The notes beneath the pieces were generated by a model. The model had not been told where the DNA came from, did not search any database, and saw only the letters and a list, made by a program, of their open reading frames with translations. Position numbers and translations under genes: made by a program. Positions 51,701 through 59,698 of a DNA stretch of 64,000 nt are shown here, one piece after another; position 1 is the first letter of the stretch; the number at the start of each line of letters is the position of its first letter. Origin of the DNA: JAAELZ01 sp965209105 (lineage in GTDB: Bacteria; Pseudomonadota; Gammaproteobacteria; Arenicellales; Poriferihabitantaceae). The stretch is from positions 112,590 to 176,589 of the forward strand of contig CBDBQB010000034.1 in the NCBI GenBank assembly GCA_965209105.1. Reading direction: 5' to 3'.

Positions 51701-51865
51701 AGCGTAACCGGTATTAGTTCGGTTAGTGGTACACATTCACCTATATTTATCCAACATAAAGACGGGACGGTTAGTTACCCCTCTATCGACGCTCAGGGAA
51801 ATGTTAATGATTCAACCCGCGTGACGTCGAACTTGTTTAGATCTTCATGGCGAAGGCTACTTTAG
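48746..51865 (+). CDS. pilY1: Type IV pilus tip/assembly protein PilY1
   Basis: This 1039-residue protein has a signal peptide (residues 1-29) and an N-terminal von Willebrand A-like domain with the MIDAS motif LFDNSGSMSS near 50, then a C-terminal seven-bladed beta-propeller (from about 510) with AFDATTGKEKFGYVPN and LYITTLKGNVWRFDYD as blade motifs. A calcium loop is visible in DTNNDGDYDSDDDW near 577. PilY1 caps pili, regulates extension and retraction through calcium, and acts as adhesin and mechanosensor in Pseudomonas. It ends 39 bases before the pilE ATG. Confidence 0.93.
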   Translation: MTYKTLFKLARRSIFLLLSGLITAAPSFATPVQMPLEILTPAEPNVMILFDNSGSMSSAMNDSGGDPSNRMQIAKDAVTDLIEGFDNVRFCMSVFEHYTNHNTIFDASGALIESDMECTSDPVGKAAMVTKIDSLVADNSTQLSESFYDITRYFRNQPAYFGTFPPGYADPVQFRCQNNTVIVVTDGEPQLDWDRRACAGVNCGAAVPINMAHETSGGKSLPDWDGISPADTPAAGYPQFSDGLCGDDTACIAGQSQFAHSLSLFLDDLALFAKETDIKPSGIDDAGESYSDVDFPLQNIQTHTIGFNIDTQNLEDAAFYGDGKYRSANTEGGLVEALEDAVLSAVSGSGTGAGLASSGVSLVAGADLDVYVTEYDSTNWEGEVYSYELIEDDVTGNLSTSLNWKASDELPIHSSRALFTYNEDTNAAVKFSYASLSALQKTTLHINATEANKIVEYLRGDPINEGITASSYRERLGHYLGDTVHSRPAYVKNDGYGYPDEDYATFKNAAAQTARDGMVFVGANDGILHAFDATTGKEKFGYVPNAVFKNLASLSKIEYPKNHRYFVDGLPTTIDAKLDTNNDGDYDSDDDWQTLYSSPFGAGAKGLFLLNISDPPKSAIAIPEGDTAKFNEIYQWELNEDTIDSNSETFDDLGYILSQAKIARVRNADDTEHWFLITGNGVHSENGAAVVYILDLETGDLYQELVLDTGLDGSNDPKYDSLNDGNGATDVSAIDIDSDSVADRLYITTLKGNVWRFDYDGVNKEFRTKYGTVANPEPLFTAQIADINDYNRDTNVSEIITQAITGGVTVSPGPVDDAPLGGVLVSFGTGRYFDRADLSHTNNMKVQSFYTVWDNDVDHELTRNNLVAQSISSQTTDIPSSKEIRETTSAPIDWIGNSDRGWYLDLTWDYGERIVSSPTTFFERIIFNSVVPAKTIQDIHGSLPVSTSFIESYDVCEAGSHGWFMQIDRETGETPDIASFEDQAASVTGISSVSGTHSPIFIQHKDGTVSYPSIDAQGNVNDSTRVTSNLFRSSWRRLL

Positions 51866-51903
51866 ATCAAAATACTCCCATTAAGAAAAAATTTAAAAAG
51901 AAT

Positions 51904-52362
51904 ATGCGACAGAAAGGTTTTTCATTGGCAGAGCTCATGATAGCAGTCGCCATAGTAGCTATCCTTGCAACAATCGTTATCCCAAGTTATAACGGCGTCA
52001 GAGCCAAAGCTGATCGCGGCGAAGGTATTTCTCGACTCAATGATATTGTGTTGGCCCTCGAACGTAATTACGCCGCAAATCGCGTTTACACCAATGATTT
52101 CGGTGATTTGGCCATGGCGACTAATAATACCTATCAAATACCCAATGCGACGACCACTTATAATTTCAGGATTAGCGTCCCTATTCCCGTGCTACCGGCA
52201 GTAGAAGCTGCGGCTCTTGCAGATGCAACGGGGCAATCCTACATTATTTATGCGCTACCGACGGTTCAAAATCATGACACCTTTCGCTTAAGCCTCGACA
52301 ACATAGGGGTAAGAAGGCATTTCGCCGCGGGCGACAATGCGATTATCGCGGGCTGGCCGTAA
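51904..52362 (+). CDS. pilE: Type IV pilus minor pilin PilE
   Basis: The ATG at 51904 gives 152 residues: a short leader KG|FSLAELMIAVAIVAILATIVIPSY in outline, keeping Glu at position 5. A second in-frame start near 51847 overlaps pilY1 and is less likely. The C-terminal globular domain is short, as in PilE of the minor pilin cluster. The gene converges on ispH with a 14-base gap. Confidence 0.88.
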   Translation: MRQKGFSLAELMIAVAIVAILATIVIPSYNGVRAKADRGEGISRLNDIVLALERNYAANRVYTNDFGDLAMATNNTYQIPNATTTYNFRISVPIPVLPAVEAAALADATGQSYIIYALPTVQNHDTFRLSLDNIGVRRHFAAGDNAIIAGWP

Positions 52363-52376
52363 GCATTGTTTTGGGC

Positions 52377-53300
52377 TTAGTTCTGGATTAAATCCGGCGG
52401 CAATGCAAAAGAAACATCTTCGGCTGGGCCGTCGAGATTTTTAACTTTTCCGCCATAGGCGCTTAGTTTTTCAATCACTTGTTCAACCAGTATTTCGGGT
52501 GCCGATGCACCCGCGGTCACACCAACCTTCTTGACACCGCTCATCCACCCCGCTTGTATTTCATTTGCACCGTCAATCAAGTAGGCAGTGACGCCGCGTT
52601 GACCCGCTAATTCCCGTAAGCGATTAGAGTTTGAGCTGTTTGGCGATCCCACAACCAACACCAGATCGCAATCTTCTGCCAACCGTTTGACCGCATCTTG
52701 TCGGTTTTGCGTGGCGTAACAAATATCATTCTTACGCGGCCCAACAATATCGGGGTATCGCGCCTTGAGTGCAGCAATGATTTTTGCTGTGTCGTCCATC
52801 GAAAGCGTGGTTTGACTGACGTGCGCCAGCATTGACTCGTCCAGCACGTTCAGTTGCTGTACCTCTTCCTCAGTTTCTACCAATATCACACCCTCGTTCA
52901 CCTGCCCTAAGGTGCCTTCGACTTCTGGGTGTCCCGCATGACCAATAAGGATAACTGTCCGCCCCTGCTTACGATAGCGAATCACCTCGGTATGTACCTT
53001 TGTCACCAAGGGACAGGTCGCATCAAAAACTTTAAGTCCAAAGGCTTCAGCTTCGCGCCGAACACCTTTAGCGACACCATGCGCACTGAAAACCACCGTA
53101 GACCCTTTGGGCACTTCAGATAATTCCTCGACAAATATCGCACCTTTATCTGAGAGTGATTGCACTACAAATTTATTGTGTACAACTTGATGGCGAACAT
53201 AAATTGGCGCGCCGAACTGAGTTAAAGCGCGCTCGACAATTTCGATGGCACGATCAACCCCGGCGCAAAAGCCACGCGGGTTTGCTAAAACTACTTTCAT
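52377..53300 (-). CDS. ispH: 4-hydroxy-3-methylbut-2-enyl diphosphate reductase
   Basis: IspH makes IPP and DMAPP in the last step of the MEP isoprenoid pathway with a [4Fe-4S] cluster. The three cysteine ligands are seen in NPRGFCAGVDRA near 12, VFDATCPLVTKVH near 96 and KNDICYATQNRQ near 197; HPEVEGTLGQ near 125 carries the catalytic Glu. The 307-residue protein overlaps fkpB by four bases. Confidence 0.97.
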   Translation of the reverse strand: MKVVLANPRGFCAGVDRAIEIVERALTQFGAPIYVRHQVVHNKFVVQSLSDKGAIFVEELSEVPKGSTVVFSAHGVAKGVRREAEAFGLKVFDATCPLVTKVHTEVIRYRKQGRTVILIGHAGHPEVEGTLGQVNEGVILVETEEEVQQLNVLDESMLAHVSQTTLSMDDTAKIIAALKARYPDIVGPRKNDICYATQNRQDAVKRLAEDCDLVLVVGSPNSSNSNRLRELAGQRGVTAYLIDGANEIQAGWMSGVKKVGVTAGASAPEILVEQVIEKLSAYGGKVKNLDGPAEDVSFALPPDLIQN

Positions 53301-53740
53301 TGTTTACTCGATAAAATGGAATGAATGTGGATTGAAACGTCTATATCTCGGCCTGCGTAGGGGTGATTAAAGTCGACTTCAATTGTATCACCCAAAATGT
53401 TTAAAACTTGCCCTTCTACTTCACCACCGTCGGGTAAATTAAAGTTGATCAAGGCGCCCAGATCGGGTGTCGATTGAAAATCTGCCACATCCATTTGCAC
53501 AATTCGCTCACTGTCTAAAGCACCAAACACCTCATCTTTTGCCGCCAAGTGAGTCTTCAATTTCGCCCCAGCCGGTTCGTCCATCATCAACAGTTCAATT
53601 GGAATTGGCCAATGCCCTTCGCCCATCTCGTACTCAACCGGCCTTGCATCAGGGTTGGCTTCAAGGCGCTCACCGGCATGGCTAAATTCATACTCTAAGA
53701 GCAAGGTGTCGTTAGCGCCCACTGTTTTATATTTAGACAT
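53297..53740 (-). CDS. fkpB: FKBP-type peptidyl-prolyl isomerase (SlpA/FkpB family)
   Basis: This 147-residue protein belongs to the SlyD-like FKBPs: VEYEMGEGHWPIPIELLMMD near 38, DFQSTPDLGALINFN near 90 and VDFNHPYAGRDIDVSI near 125, which is the IF-domain/PPIase pattern. It catalyses cis-trans proline isomerisation and may act as a chaperone. It lies between lspA and ispH as in other gammaproteobacteria and overlaps ispH by four bases. Confidence 0.92.
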   Translation of the reverse strand: MSKYKTVGANDTLLLEYEFSHAGERLEANPDARPVEYEMGEGHWPIPIELLMMDEPAGAKLKTHLAAKDEVFGALDSERIVQMDVADFQSTPDLGALINFNLPDGGEVEGQVLNILGDTIEVDFNHPYAGRDIDVSIHIHSILSSKQ

Positions 53741-53748
53741 GGCTGCTA

Positions 53749-54261
53749 TTACGCCTCAGCGGATCGATCAGCAATCAGCTTCCAGCCCATGCTGTCCATC
53801 AACAATAAAATCGCGCCAATGGTAATGGCTGAATCTGCGATGTTAAACGCAGGAAACTGCCATCCCTGGTAATGGAAAACCAAAAAATCCACCACGTACT
53901 GATATTGCAATCGATCGATTAAGTTGCCTATCGCACCCCCTAACACCAAACTTAACGCAAGCGACAACTGGCGCTCCACACCCGCGATGCGTTTTATCCA
54001 AATAATCAATACCACACTGACGCTCAGCGCAATCACGCTAAAAAATATGGTTTGCCATCCCCCGGCTTGGTTTAGAAAACCAAAGGCAGCGCCATAGTTG
54101 TGCGCTCGCGCAATCGAGAAAAACGAGGACACGGGGAAAGACTCATGCAAAGCCAAGTGATCAACTATCCAGACTTTACTAAGCTGATCAAGCACAATAA
54201 CCGCAGCGGCAATCAGCAATGAAATGAGGAAATAGCGTGAACTTAATCGGGAGTTAGTCAT
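53749..54261 (-). CDS. lspA: Lipoprotein signal peptidase
   Basis: This 170-residue inner-membrane aspartyl protease removes signal peptides from diacylated lipoproteins. Four membrane segments are visible; the catalytic aspartates lie in ALVLGGAIGNLIDRLQ-like residues near 115-125 (NLIDR) and PAFNIADSAITIG near 142. It overlaps ribF by eight bases; in most relatives ileS lies between ribF and lspA, but it is absent here. Confidence 0.95.
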   Translation of the reverse strand: MTNSRLSSRYFLISLLIAAAVIVLDQLSKVWIVDHLALHESFPVSSFFSIARAHNYGAAFGFLNQAGGWQTIFFSVIALSVSVVLIIWIKRIAGVERQLSLALSLVLGGAIGNLIDRLQYQYVVDFLVFHYQGWQFPAFNIADSAITIGAILLLMDSMGWKLIADRSAEA

Positions 54262-55210
54262 TATTTAGTTGTTTGAAATAATTTTTGGCAGCTATTGTAT
54301 CAAGTTGTATCTGCGCCTTTAAGGCGTCGAAGCTGTCAAATTTTTGTTCTTGACGTATTTGCGTGCAAAATTCCACACACACCCGTCGCCCATAAGCCTT
54401 GTCTTTATAATCGAAAACGTGAACTTCTAACAGTGTTTTAAGGCCGTCAACGGTGGGTCGATTACCAAGATTAGCCACGCCCAAATATGCCGCTTGCGCC
54501 AGTTGACCTAGGCCTTTGATCCGAACAGCGAAAACGCCCTTTATCGCTCTGGGCAGCTTCATCACTAAATTTAAAGTTGGAAAGCCCCAAGTTCGGCCGC
54601 GTGCGTCACCATGAATCACGCGCCCCATTATGCTGTAGGGTCTACCCAGGTATTTCGAGGCGAGATCAAATTGCCCCGCCCCCAGTAATTCTCTTATTTG
54701 CGTGCTGCTGACTCGTGCACCCGCGCATTCGACTGAATCGAGCTGGTGCACCTCAAAACCAAATTTTTTACCTGCTTGAATCAAGCTACTCACATTCCCT
54801 TTTCGGCCCGTGCCATACCTAAAATCATCACCGACCACGACAAATTTCGCGTTCAGTTGCTGTAACACTACTTTTTCGATAAAGGCTTGATCACTGGTTT
54901 GCGCGAGCGCTGCGTTAAACGGGACGATGCAAGCCAGATCAACGCCCGCGGCCTTAAATAACATTACACGCTCCGCAAAACTATCTAATCGCGCGGGAGC
55001 CTCCCCAGAGGCGAAATATGCTTCGGGATGCGGATCAAAGCTCAATACCAGTAAAGGTAATTTGTACTTAAGCGATATAGATTTTGCTTGCGCGAGCATG
55101 GCCTGATGGCCCAGATGAACGCCATCGAAGTTCCCGATCGTCAAGACGCTGCCCATTTCTTTAAGGCGGATGTCACAACGCAGCCCGCTGGCGCTACGCG
55201 CGATGATCAT
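54254..55210 (-). CDS. ribF: Bifunctional riboflavin kinase/FMN adenylyltransferase
   Basis: RibF phosphorylates riboflavin to FMN and adenylates FMN to FAD. The N-terminal nucleotidyltransferase shows VLTIGNFDGVHLGHQ near 23 and SFDPHPEAYF near 59; the C-terminal kinase shows GRVIHGDARGRTWGFPTLN near 195, where the usual PTAN reads PTLN. The 318-residue length is normal. It overlaps both neighbours (a DUF2203-like gene by four bases, lspA by eight). Confidence 0.95.
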   Translation of the reverse strand: MIIARSASGLRCDIRLKEMGSVLTIGNFDGVHLGHQAMLAQAKSISLKYKLPLLVLSFDPHPEAYFASGEAPARLDSFAERVMLFKAAGVDLACIVPFNAALAQTSDQAFIEKVVLQQLNAKFVVVGDDFRYGTGRKGNVSSLIQAGKKFGFEVHQLDSVECAGARVSSTQIRELLGAGQFDLASKYLGRPYSIMGRVIHGDARGRTWGFPTLNLVMKLPRAIKGVFAVRIKGLGQLAQAAYLGVANLGNRPTVDGLKTLLEVHVFDYKDKAYGRRVCVEFCTQIRQEQKFDSFDALKAQIQLDTIAAKNYFKQLNND

Positions 55211-55647
55211 AACTTTTTAATCAAGCGATTGTCGAGCCTACACATATCATCAGCAATTAATTTCCGTTCGCTAAATAAACTGCCATATTCAACAAAAAAA
55301 CGAATACTGCGCTCTGGATACTGCCAAACATACCAACCCTGACCATTATCAAAGCCCACCTGCCATAAACCCATTCCAAGCAAGCCTAATCGCTCAATTT
55401 TGCCGGTCCAACTTAAAACAATTCTTTCGTATTCAAGACTTAATTCCACACGGCGTGGGTCAGCGGGCACCATTTTTTCTAATCGCTGCTGTATGGGTAG
55501 CAGCTGTTCAGCTGATCGTGCAGTTAGTCTGCGCACCAAAGGCAGTTCTTCACGCGCGTCATCTAGCTCAACCCTTCGGTATTCTTCGGTTTGAATATGC
55601 CGTGAGCTCAGCGTTGCAAAAGGTGCTTTTTTGATCGAGCGCTTCAT
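55207..55647 (-). CDS. DUF2203-like protein of unknown function
   Basis: This 146-residue protein has an N-terminal helical segment with ELDDAREELPLVRRLTARSAEQLLP-like residues 27-51 and a C-terminal part reading LLGMGLWQVGFDNGQGWYVWQYPERSIRFFVEYG (residues 88-121, divided), which matches the layout of DUF2203 (helices followed by a W...CW..GE-like sheet). The family function is unknown. It overlaps murJ and ribF by four bases each, so it is expressed with them. The assignment is by pattern and not certain. Confidence 0.6.
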   Translation of the reverse strand: MKRSIKKAPFATLSSRHIQTEEYRRVELDDAREELPLVRRLTARSAEQLLPIQQRLEKMVPADPRRVELSLEYERIVLSWTGKIERLGLLGMGLWQVGFDNGQGWYVWQYPERSIRFFVEYGSLFSERKLIADDMCRLDNRLIKKL

Positions 55648-57200
55648 TTTTTAAGTAATAAATGTCGAGGCCGCAAGCCCAGTAAAAGTAGGCTCAAACC
55701 ATAACAAAAACCGCCGCAAAGCACCAACATCATCAAGCTAAAGAATCGCCCCCAAACGTCTGCATCCAACCAATACTGGCTGCTGGGCGTCAGCCAAAAC
55801 AGTATGCCAACCATTGCGGTACTCGAGAGAAAAATCTGTACAAAGAACTTCCACCAGCCGGCATGGCTGATATAAGTACCCTCGCGCCTTAGAGCGATGA
55901 ACAACAAACCTGCATTCACAACAGCCGCAATACTGGTGGACAAGGCCAAACCAACATGTGCCAGAGGTTTAAACAATAGAAGGCTAAAAACAATATTCAC
56001 CAGCACTGCAATAACGCCAATCTTGACGGGTGTTTTTGTATTTTTTTGTGCGTAAAACCCCGGTGCCAGCACCTTTACCAATATGATCGGCAATAAGCCA
56101 AAGGCAAAGGCGATTAGGCTATGGTAAACGCGGGTGACATCCGTATCGGTAAATTTTCCATAATGATATATGGTCGTGACCATGGCCTCGCCCAATACAA
56201 TCAATGCGAGCATCGCGGGCACAGAAATCAATACCACCCATCGACAACCCCAATCGAGGGTTCGAGAAAACGCTGCCGTGGATTGTTTGGCGTAATCTTT
56301 TGCTAAGCTCGGTAAAATAGCGGTGGCCAATGCGATACCGAAAACACCCACCGGAAACTCCATTAAACGATCAGAGTAATACAACCATGCGACGCTGCCG
56401 GTGGTTAATAATGTAGCGAGCGCCGTATTGATTAGCAAATTGATCTGCGCAATCGATACCCCAAATAACGCAGGTAAGGTCAGGTGATAAACTTGCTTTG
56501 CGCCGTCGTCAGCCACGGTATCGTCTTTCTTTTTGACAATGCGTGGACGCACCAAACTGCCAAGTTTAAATAAAAAGGGCAGCTGGAAAAGCAATTGCAA
56601 TAAGCCAGCCACCAAAACCGACAGCGCAATCGCATAGATCGCGTAGGAGAATTTGCTCGCAAAAAACCAAGCGCCGATGATTAGGCAAACATTCAGAATA
56701 ATGGGCGTAAATGCAGGCACCGCAAAGCGCCCTTTTGTATTGAGTATTCCCGCCGATAGCGCAACCAGTGAAATAAAGAATAAATAGGGGAACATCAAAC
56801 GTGTAACATCTATGGCAAGCGCAAACGCGACAGGGTCTTTACGAAAACCTGGCGCAATGATCGTCAGCAAGGCCGGTGCGAAGACGACGCCCAGAATAGT
56901 CACCACCAGCAAAATCAGCATCAATCGGCCACTGACCAGCGCGATAAAACGTTGCCCCTCGTGTTTGGAATGCTTAAGGTCGAATTCAGAATAAACCGGT
57001 ACAAAGGCTGCTGAAAACGCGCCCTCGCCAAATAAACGCCGGAAAAAATTTGGGATACGAAATGCCACAAAAAATACATCGGCAATCATTTGACTGCCCA
57101 TGACTTGCGCAAAAATGTTGTCCCGAACCAAGCCGCTGATACGCGATAGCAGCGTCATAAGGCCGATGACAAATGTGGATTTCAAAATTCTCGAGCTCAT
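55644..57200 (-). CDS. murJ: Lipid II flippase MurJ
   Basis: MurJ flips lipid II to the periplasm for peptidoglycan synthesis. The 518-residue protein has about 14 membrane segments and the MOP-exporter motifs SRILKSTFVIGLMTLLSRISGLVRD at the start (in part) with the conserved Arg residues, FRIPNFFRRLFGEGAFSAAFVPVY near 48, and ALATAILPSLAKDYAK near 285. A hydrophilic loop with KKKDDTVADDGAKQVYH lies near 222. It overlaps the DUF2203-like gene by four bases and lies 71 bases after the cyclase gene. Confidence 0.95.
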   Translation of the reverse strand: MSSRILKSTFVIGLMTLLSRISGLVRDNIFAQVMGSQMIADVFFVAFRIPNFFRRLFGEGAFSAAFVPVYSEFDLKHSKHEGQRFIALVSGRLMLILLVVTILGVVFAPALLTIIAPGFRKDPVAFALAIDVTRLMFPYLFFISLVALSAGILNTKGRFAVPAFTPIILNVCLIIGAWFFASKFSYAIYAIALSVLVAGLLQLLFQLPFLFKLGSLVRPRIVKKKDDTVADDGAKQVYHLTLPALFGVSIAQINLLINTALATLLTTGSVAWLYYSDRLMEFPVGVFGIALATAILPSLAKDYAKQSTAAFSRTLDWGCRWVVLISVPAMLALIVLGEAMVTTIYHYGKFTDTDVTRVYHSLIAFAFGLLPIILVKVLAPGFYAQKNTKTPVKIGVIAVLVNIVFSLLLFKPLAHVGLALSTSIAAVVNAGLLFIALRREGTYISHAGWWKFFVQIFLSSTAMVGILFWLTPSSQYWLDADVWGRFFSLMMLVLCGGFCYGLSLLLLGLRPRHLLLKK

Positions 57201-57271
57201 AGATCGCGTATTGTATGCGAAATTGCGACTGAGCCGGTAGCCGACTATCGTCCCAGCGCTATTCCCCTGCG

Positions 57272-59497
57272 TTATTTGTGGGTCAAGTTGGTCACACCAT
57301 CCCAGTTTTCAATTTTGGCTTGGCCTTTCAGTTCCAATATTCTATCGAGATACAAGGCATACAGTACCCGCTCATTCATTTCATGCAAATTTGAAAACGC
57401 CTGATGCGCGGCCTGCCATGCCTGCCCACGATAAAGATTCAATGCCAGCGCATATTGTTCGAGTTCGCGAGACTGCCCAGCGCTCACTTCAAGCGCGAGC
57501 GGAGAATATATTTTCTCTGGCTTTTGCTTGCCCTTGACACGCACCGTATCCAACAATTGATAAACATATTCTGGCGCCGCTAACTTTGTCGCTTCGCTGA
57601 CGATCACATCGACACCATACAGTTTAGTTAAGCCTTCAAGACGCGAACCTAAATTAACACTGTCGCCGAGCACGGTATAGGCCATCCGAAATTCTGAACC
57701 CATATTGCCAACGCTCATTGGGCCGGTACTGATACCGATACCCATGCGCATTTCAGGCCATTTTCGATCCGTAAAATCGTTATTAATATGCTCTAGTTTT
57801 TCGATCACTTCCAGTGCGGCATCGATCGCTTCGCGTGCATGTCGCTCAGTTGGCACCGGTGCGCCCCAAAAGGCCATCACTGCATCACCCAAATATTTAT
57901 CAATCGCGCCTTTATGTCGGTGTATGATTTCGGTAATAGGCGTCAGCAAGGCATTCAGCAAGATAGATAATTCTTCTGGCGAGAGAGATTCAGAAATCGT
58001 GGTAAAGCCCCTGACATCCGAGAAAAAAACTGTCATTTCGCGCTTCTCACTTTTGAGTGAATACACGTCTGGCGTCGCACTCATCTCATCAACAATTTGC
58101 GGTGGAATATACAAGCCAAACATACGGCGCATGATTTGTCGAGATCGCGATTCAGCAAAAAAACCCACAATCGCATTCAGCAAATATATAAGCAGTGCGA
58201 GCAAACACAGGCTTGCAATCGGCACAACCCAGTCGAGCTTGAACCAAAAATAAGCATTACTAAGCAACAAGCCACATAATGCGACAAAGCTTAGTATTGT
58301 CGCTTTGGCAATCGATAACACAGGCAACAAACTCGAAAGCAAAACCCCGAGCGCCAAGATCATTGTGACCGTTAATCCGCGTGTCCATTCGGGTTGACTG
58401 TGAAAATTCCCATCTAAGATGCCAGACAAGATGCTCGCATGCACCTCCACACCGGGAAAGGCATTTTGCAGCGGTGTATTGCGCAAATCAACTAAACCCG
58501 AAGCAGATGCACCCAGCAATGCCAGTGTGCCTGAGAGCACTTCAGCATCGTCCACTTCGCCCGCCAATATTTGCCAGGCCGGCACATAGCGATAGCCCTG
58601 CTTCGGATCACGATACGGCACAAACACTGCCCCCTGAGAATCCAACGGGATTTTACCCAGCCCAATATCCAACGCTTCCAGCGCAGCATAAGGCGTGTCG
58701 AGTGCTTGTTGCGCAAGGATAGGCTTCGCATCAAAACCCAGAAATTGCTGCGCCATCATCAGGGGCAAAGCAGCGTATAGCTTGTCGTCGTACTTGTTTA
58801 ACAGCGCAACCCGGCGAATAATGCCGTCGACATCGGTGATACTCGCCAAGGAGAAAAAACCCGCTTGCGTGCCCGCGACCTGTAGTACATCGACATTTGC
58901 ACTGAAGCGGGATTCTATCGGGGCCTCAGTCTCTGAAACTACTGTGCTATCTGAAATAAAGGGGCGGGGTAAAGTGCCTACATTGTCCACTGTGCTATTC
59001 CCTTCGAAAAAATATCCCAACACCACATTGCGATCTTTTATTGCCTTTGCCAATAAGGTATCGCCTTGATACGCCGAAAGTGCTAGTTGCAAATCTCTTG
59101 AATTTGTTACTCCCCCTAAATCTTGATATGCGAACTTCAAGGCATCTTGAGTGATGTGTGTTTCAGCTTCTGCGAACACGATATCAAAACCTAAGGTGTC
59201 GATATCATATTGATTAAACAGCTGTTCAACTAATTGCGCGAGCTTTGCCCGCGGCCACGGCCATTGCCCGACGCGCTTTAAACTTTCTTCATCAATATCA
59301 ATAATAATGATGCGTGGATCTAGCCCTTGCTTGAGCCCTAGTGTTAGACGTAGATCGTAGGCATCTCGCTCTAAGGCATGTAATAGCGCGAAACCCTGCG
59401 GGGCATTTTGATTTTCATGCCAGGCAAACGCGGCAGTGAGCAACATTCCGATGGCAAATAACGCGCCCTGTAAGAAACTGGGTCTGCGAAACTTCAT
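57272..59497 (-). CDS. Adenylate/guanylate cyclase with CHASE2 sensor domain
   Basis: This 741-residue membrane sensor starts with a signal/anchor helix (residues 9-24), then a periplasmic CHASE2 domain (about 40-340) and three membrane helices between about 360 and 450. The C-terminal class III cyclase domain carries the first metal Asp in VFFSDVRGFTTISE near 492 and the second in DKYLGDAVMAFWGAP near 536, and YTVLGDSVNLGSRLE near 611. It should make cAMP (or cGMP) in response to an external signal. It is downstream of a large surface protein gene on the same strand and 71 bases before murJ. Confidence 0.9.
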   Translation of the reverse strand: MKFRRPSFLQGALFAIGMLLTAAFAWHENQNAPQGFALLHALERDAYDLRLTLGLKQGLDPRIIIIDIDEESLKRVGQWPWPRAKLAQLVEQLFNQYDIDTLGFDIVFAEAETHITQDALKFAYQDLGGVTNSRDLQLALSAYQGDTLLAKAIKDRNVVLGYFFEGNSTVDNVGTLPRPFISDSTVVSETEAPIESRFSANVDVLQVAGTQAGFFSLASITDVDGIIRRVALLNKYDDKLYAALPLMMAQQFLGFDAKPILAQQALDTPYAALEALDIGLGKIPLDSQGAVFVPYRDPKQGYRYVPAWQILAGEVDDAEVLSGTLALLGASASGLVDLRNTPLQNAFPGVEVHASILSGILDGNFHSQPEWTRGLTVTMILALGVLLSSLLPVLSIAKATILSFVALCGLLLSNAYFWFKLDWVVPIASLCLLALLIYLLNAIVGFFAESRSRQIMRRMFGLYIPPQIVDEMSATPDVYSLKSEKREMTVFFSDVRGFTTISESLSPEELSILLNALLTPITEIIHRHKGAIDKYLGDAVMAFWGAPVPTERHAREAIDAALEVIEKLEHINNDFTDRKWPEMRMGIGISTGPMSVGNMGSEFRMAYTVLGDSVNLGSRLEGLTKLYGVDVIVSEATKLAAPEYVYQLLDTVRVKGKQKPEKIYSPLALEVSAGQSRELEQYALALNLYRGQAWQAAHQAFSNLHEMNERVLYALYLDRILELKGQAKIENWDGVTNLTHK

Positions 59498-59698
59498 GAA
59501 AGGCTAGGCGCCGTCAAGCAGTGCATACTCAGAGCCAACTAAAAACCTAGCGCAAAGATACACCCCAGAGCAAAGGAGCTTGAATAATTTGGATAAAGCG
59601 ATTCCATTCAAACACGCTGCGCATCGCATCATAGAGTATTTTATAGAGGGCGAATATAGCGTCTCATTATAGGTTTTGACTCGCCCAAACACCAAACA

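Noticed and set aside
59498..59698. Small gene between the cyclase and the exoprotein
   Set aside because: Only a 63-residue minus-strand frame without ribosome site or family match; likely leader/promoter sequence.
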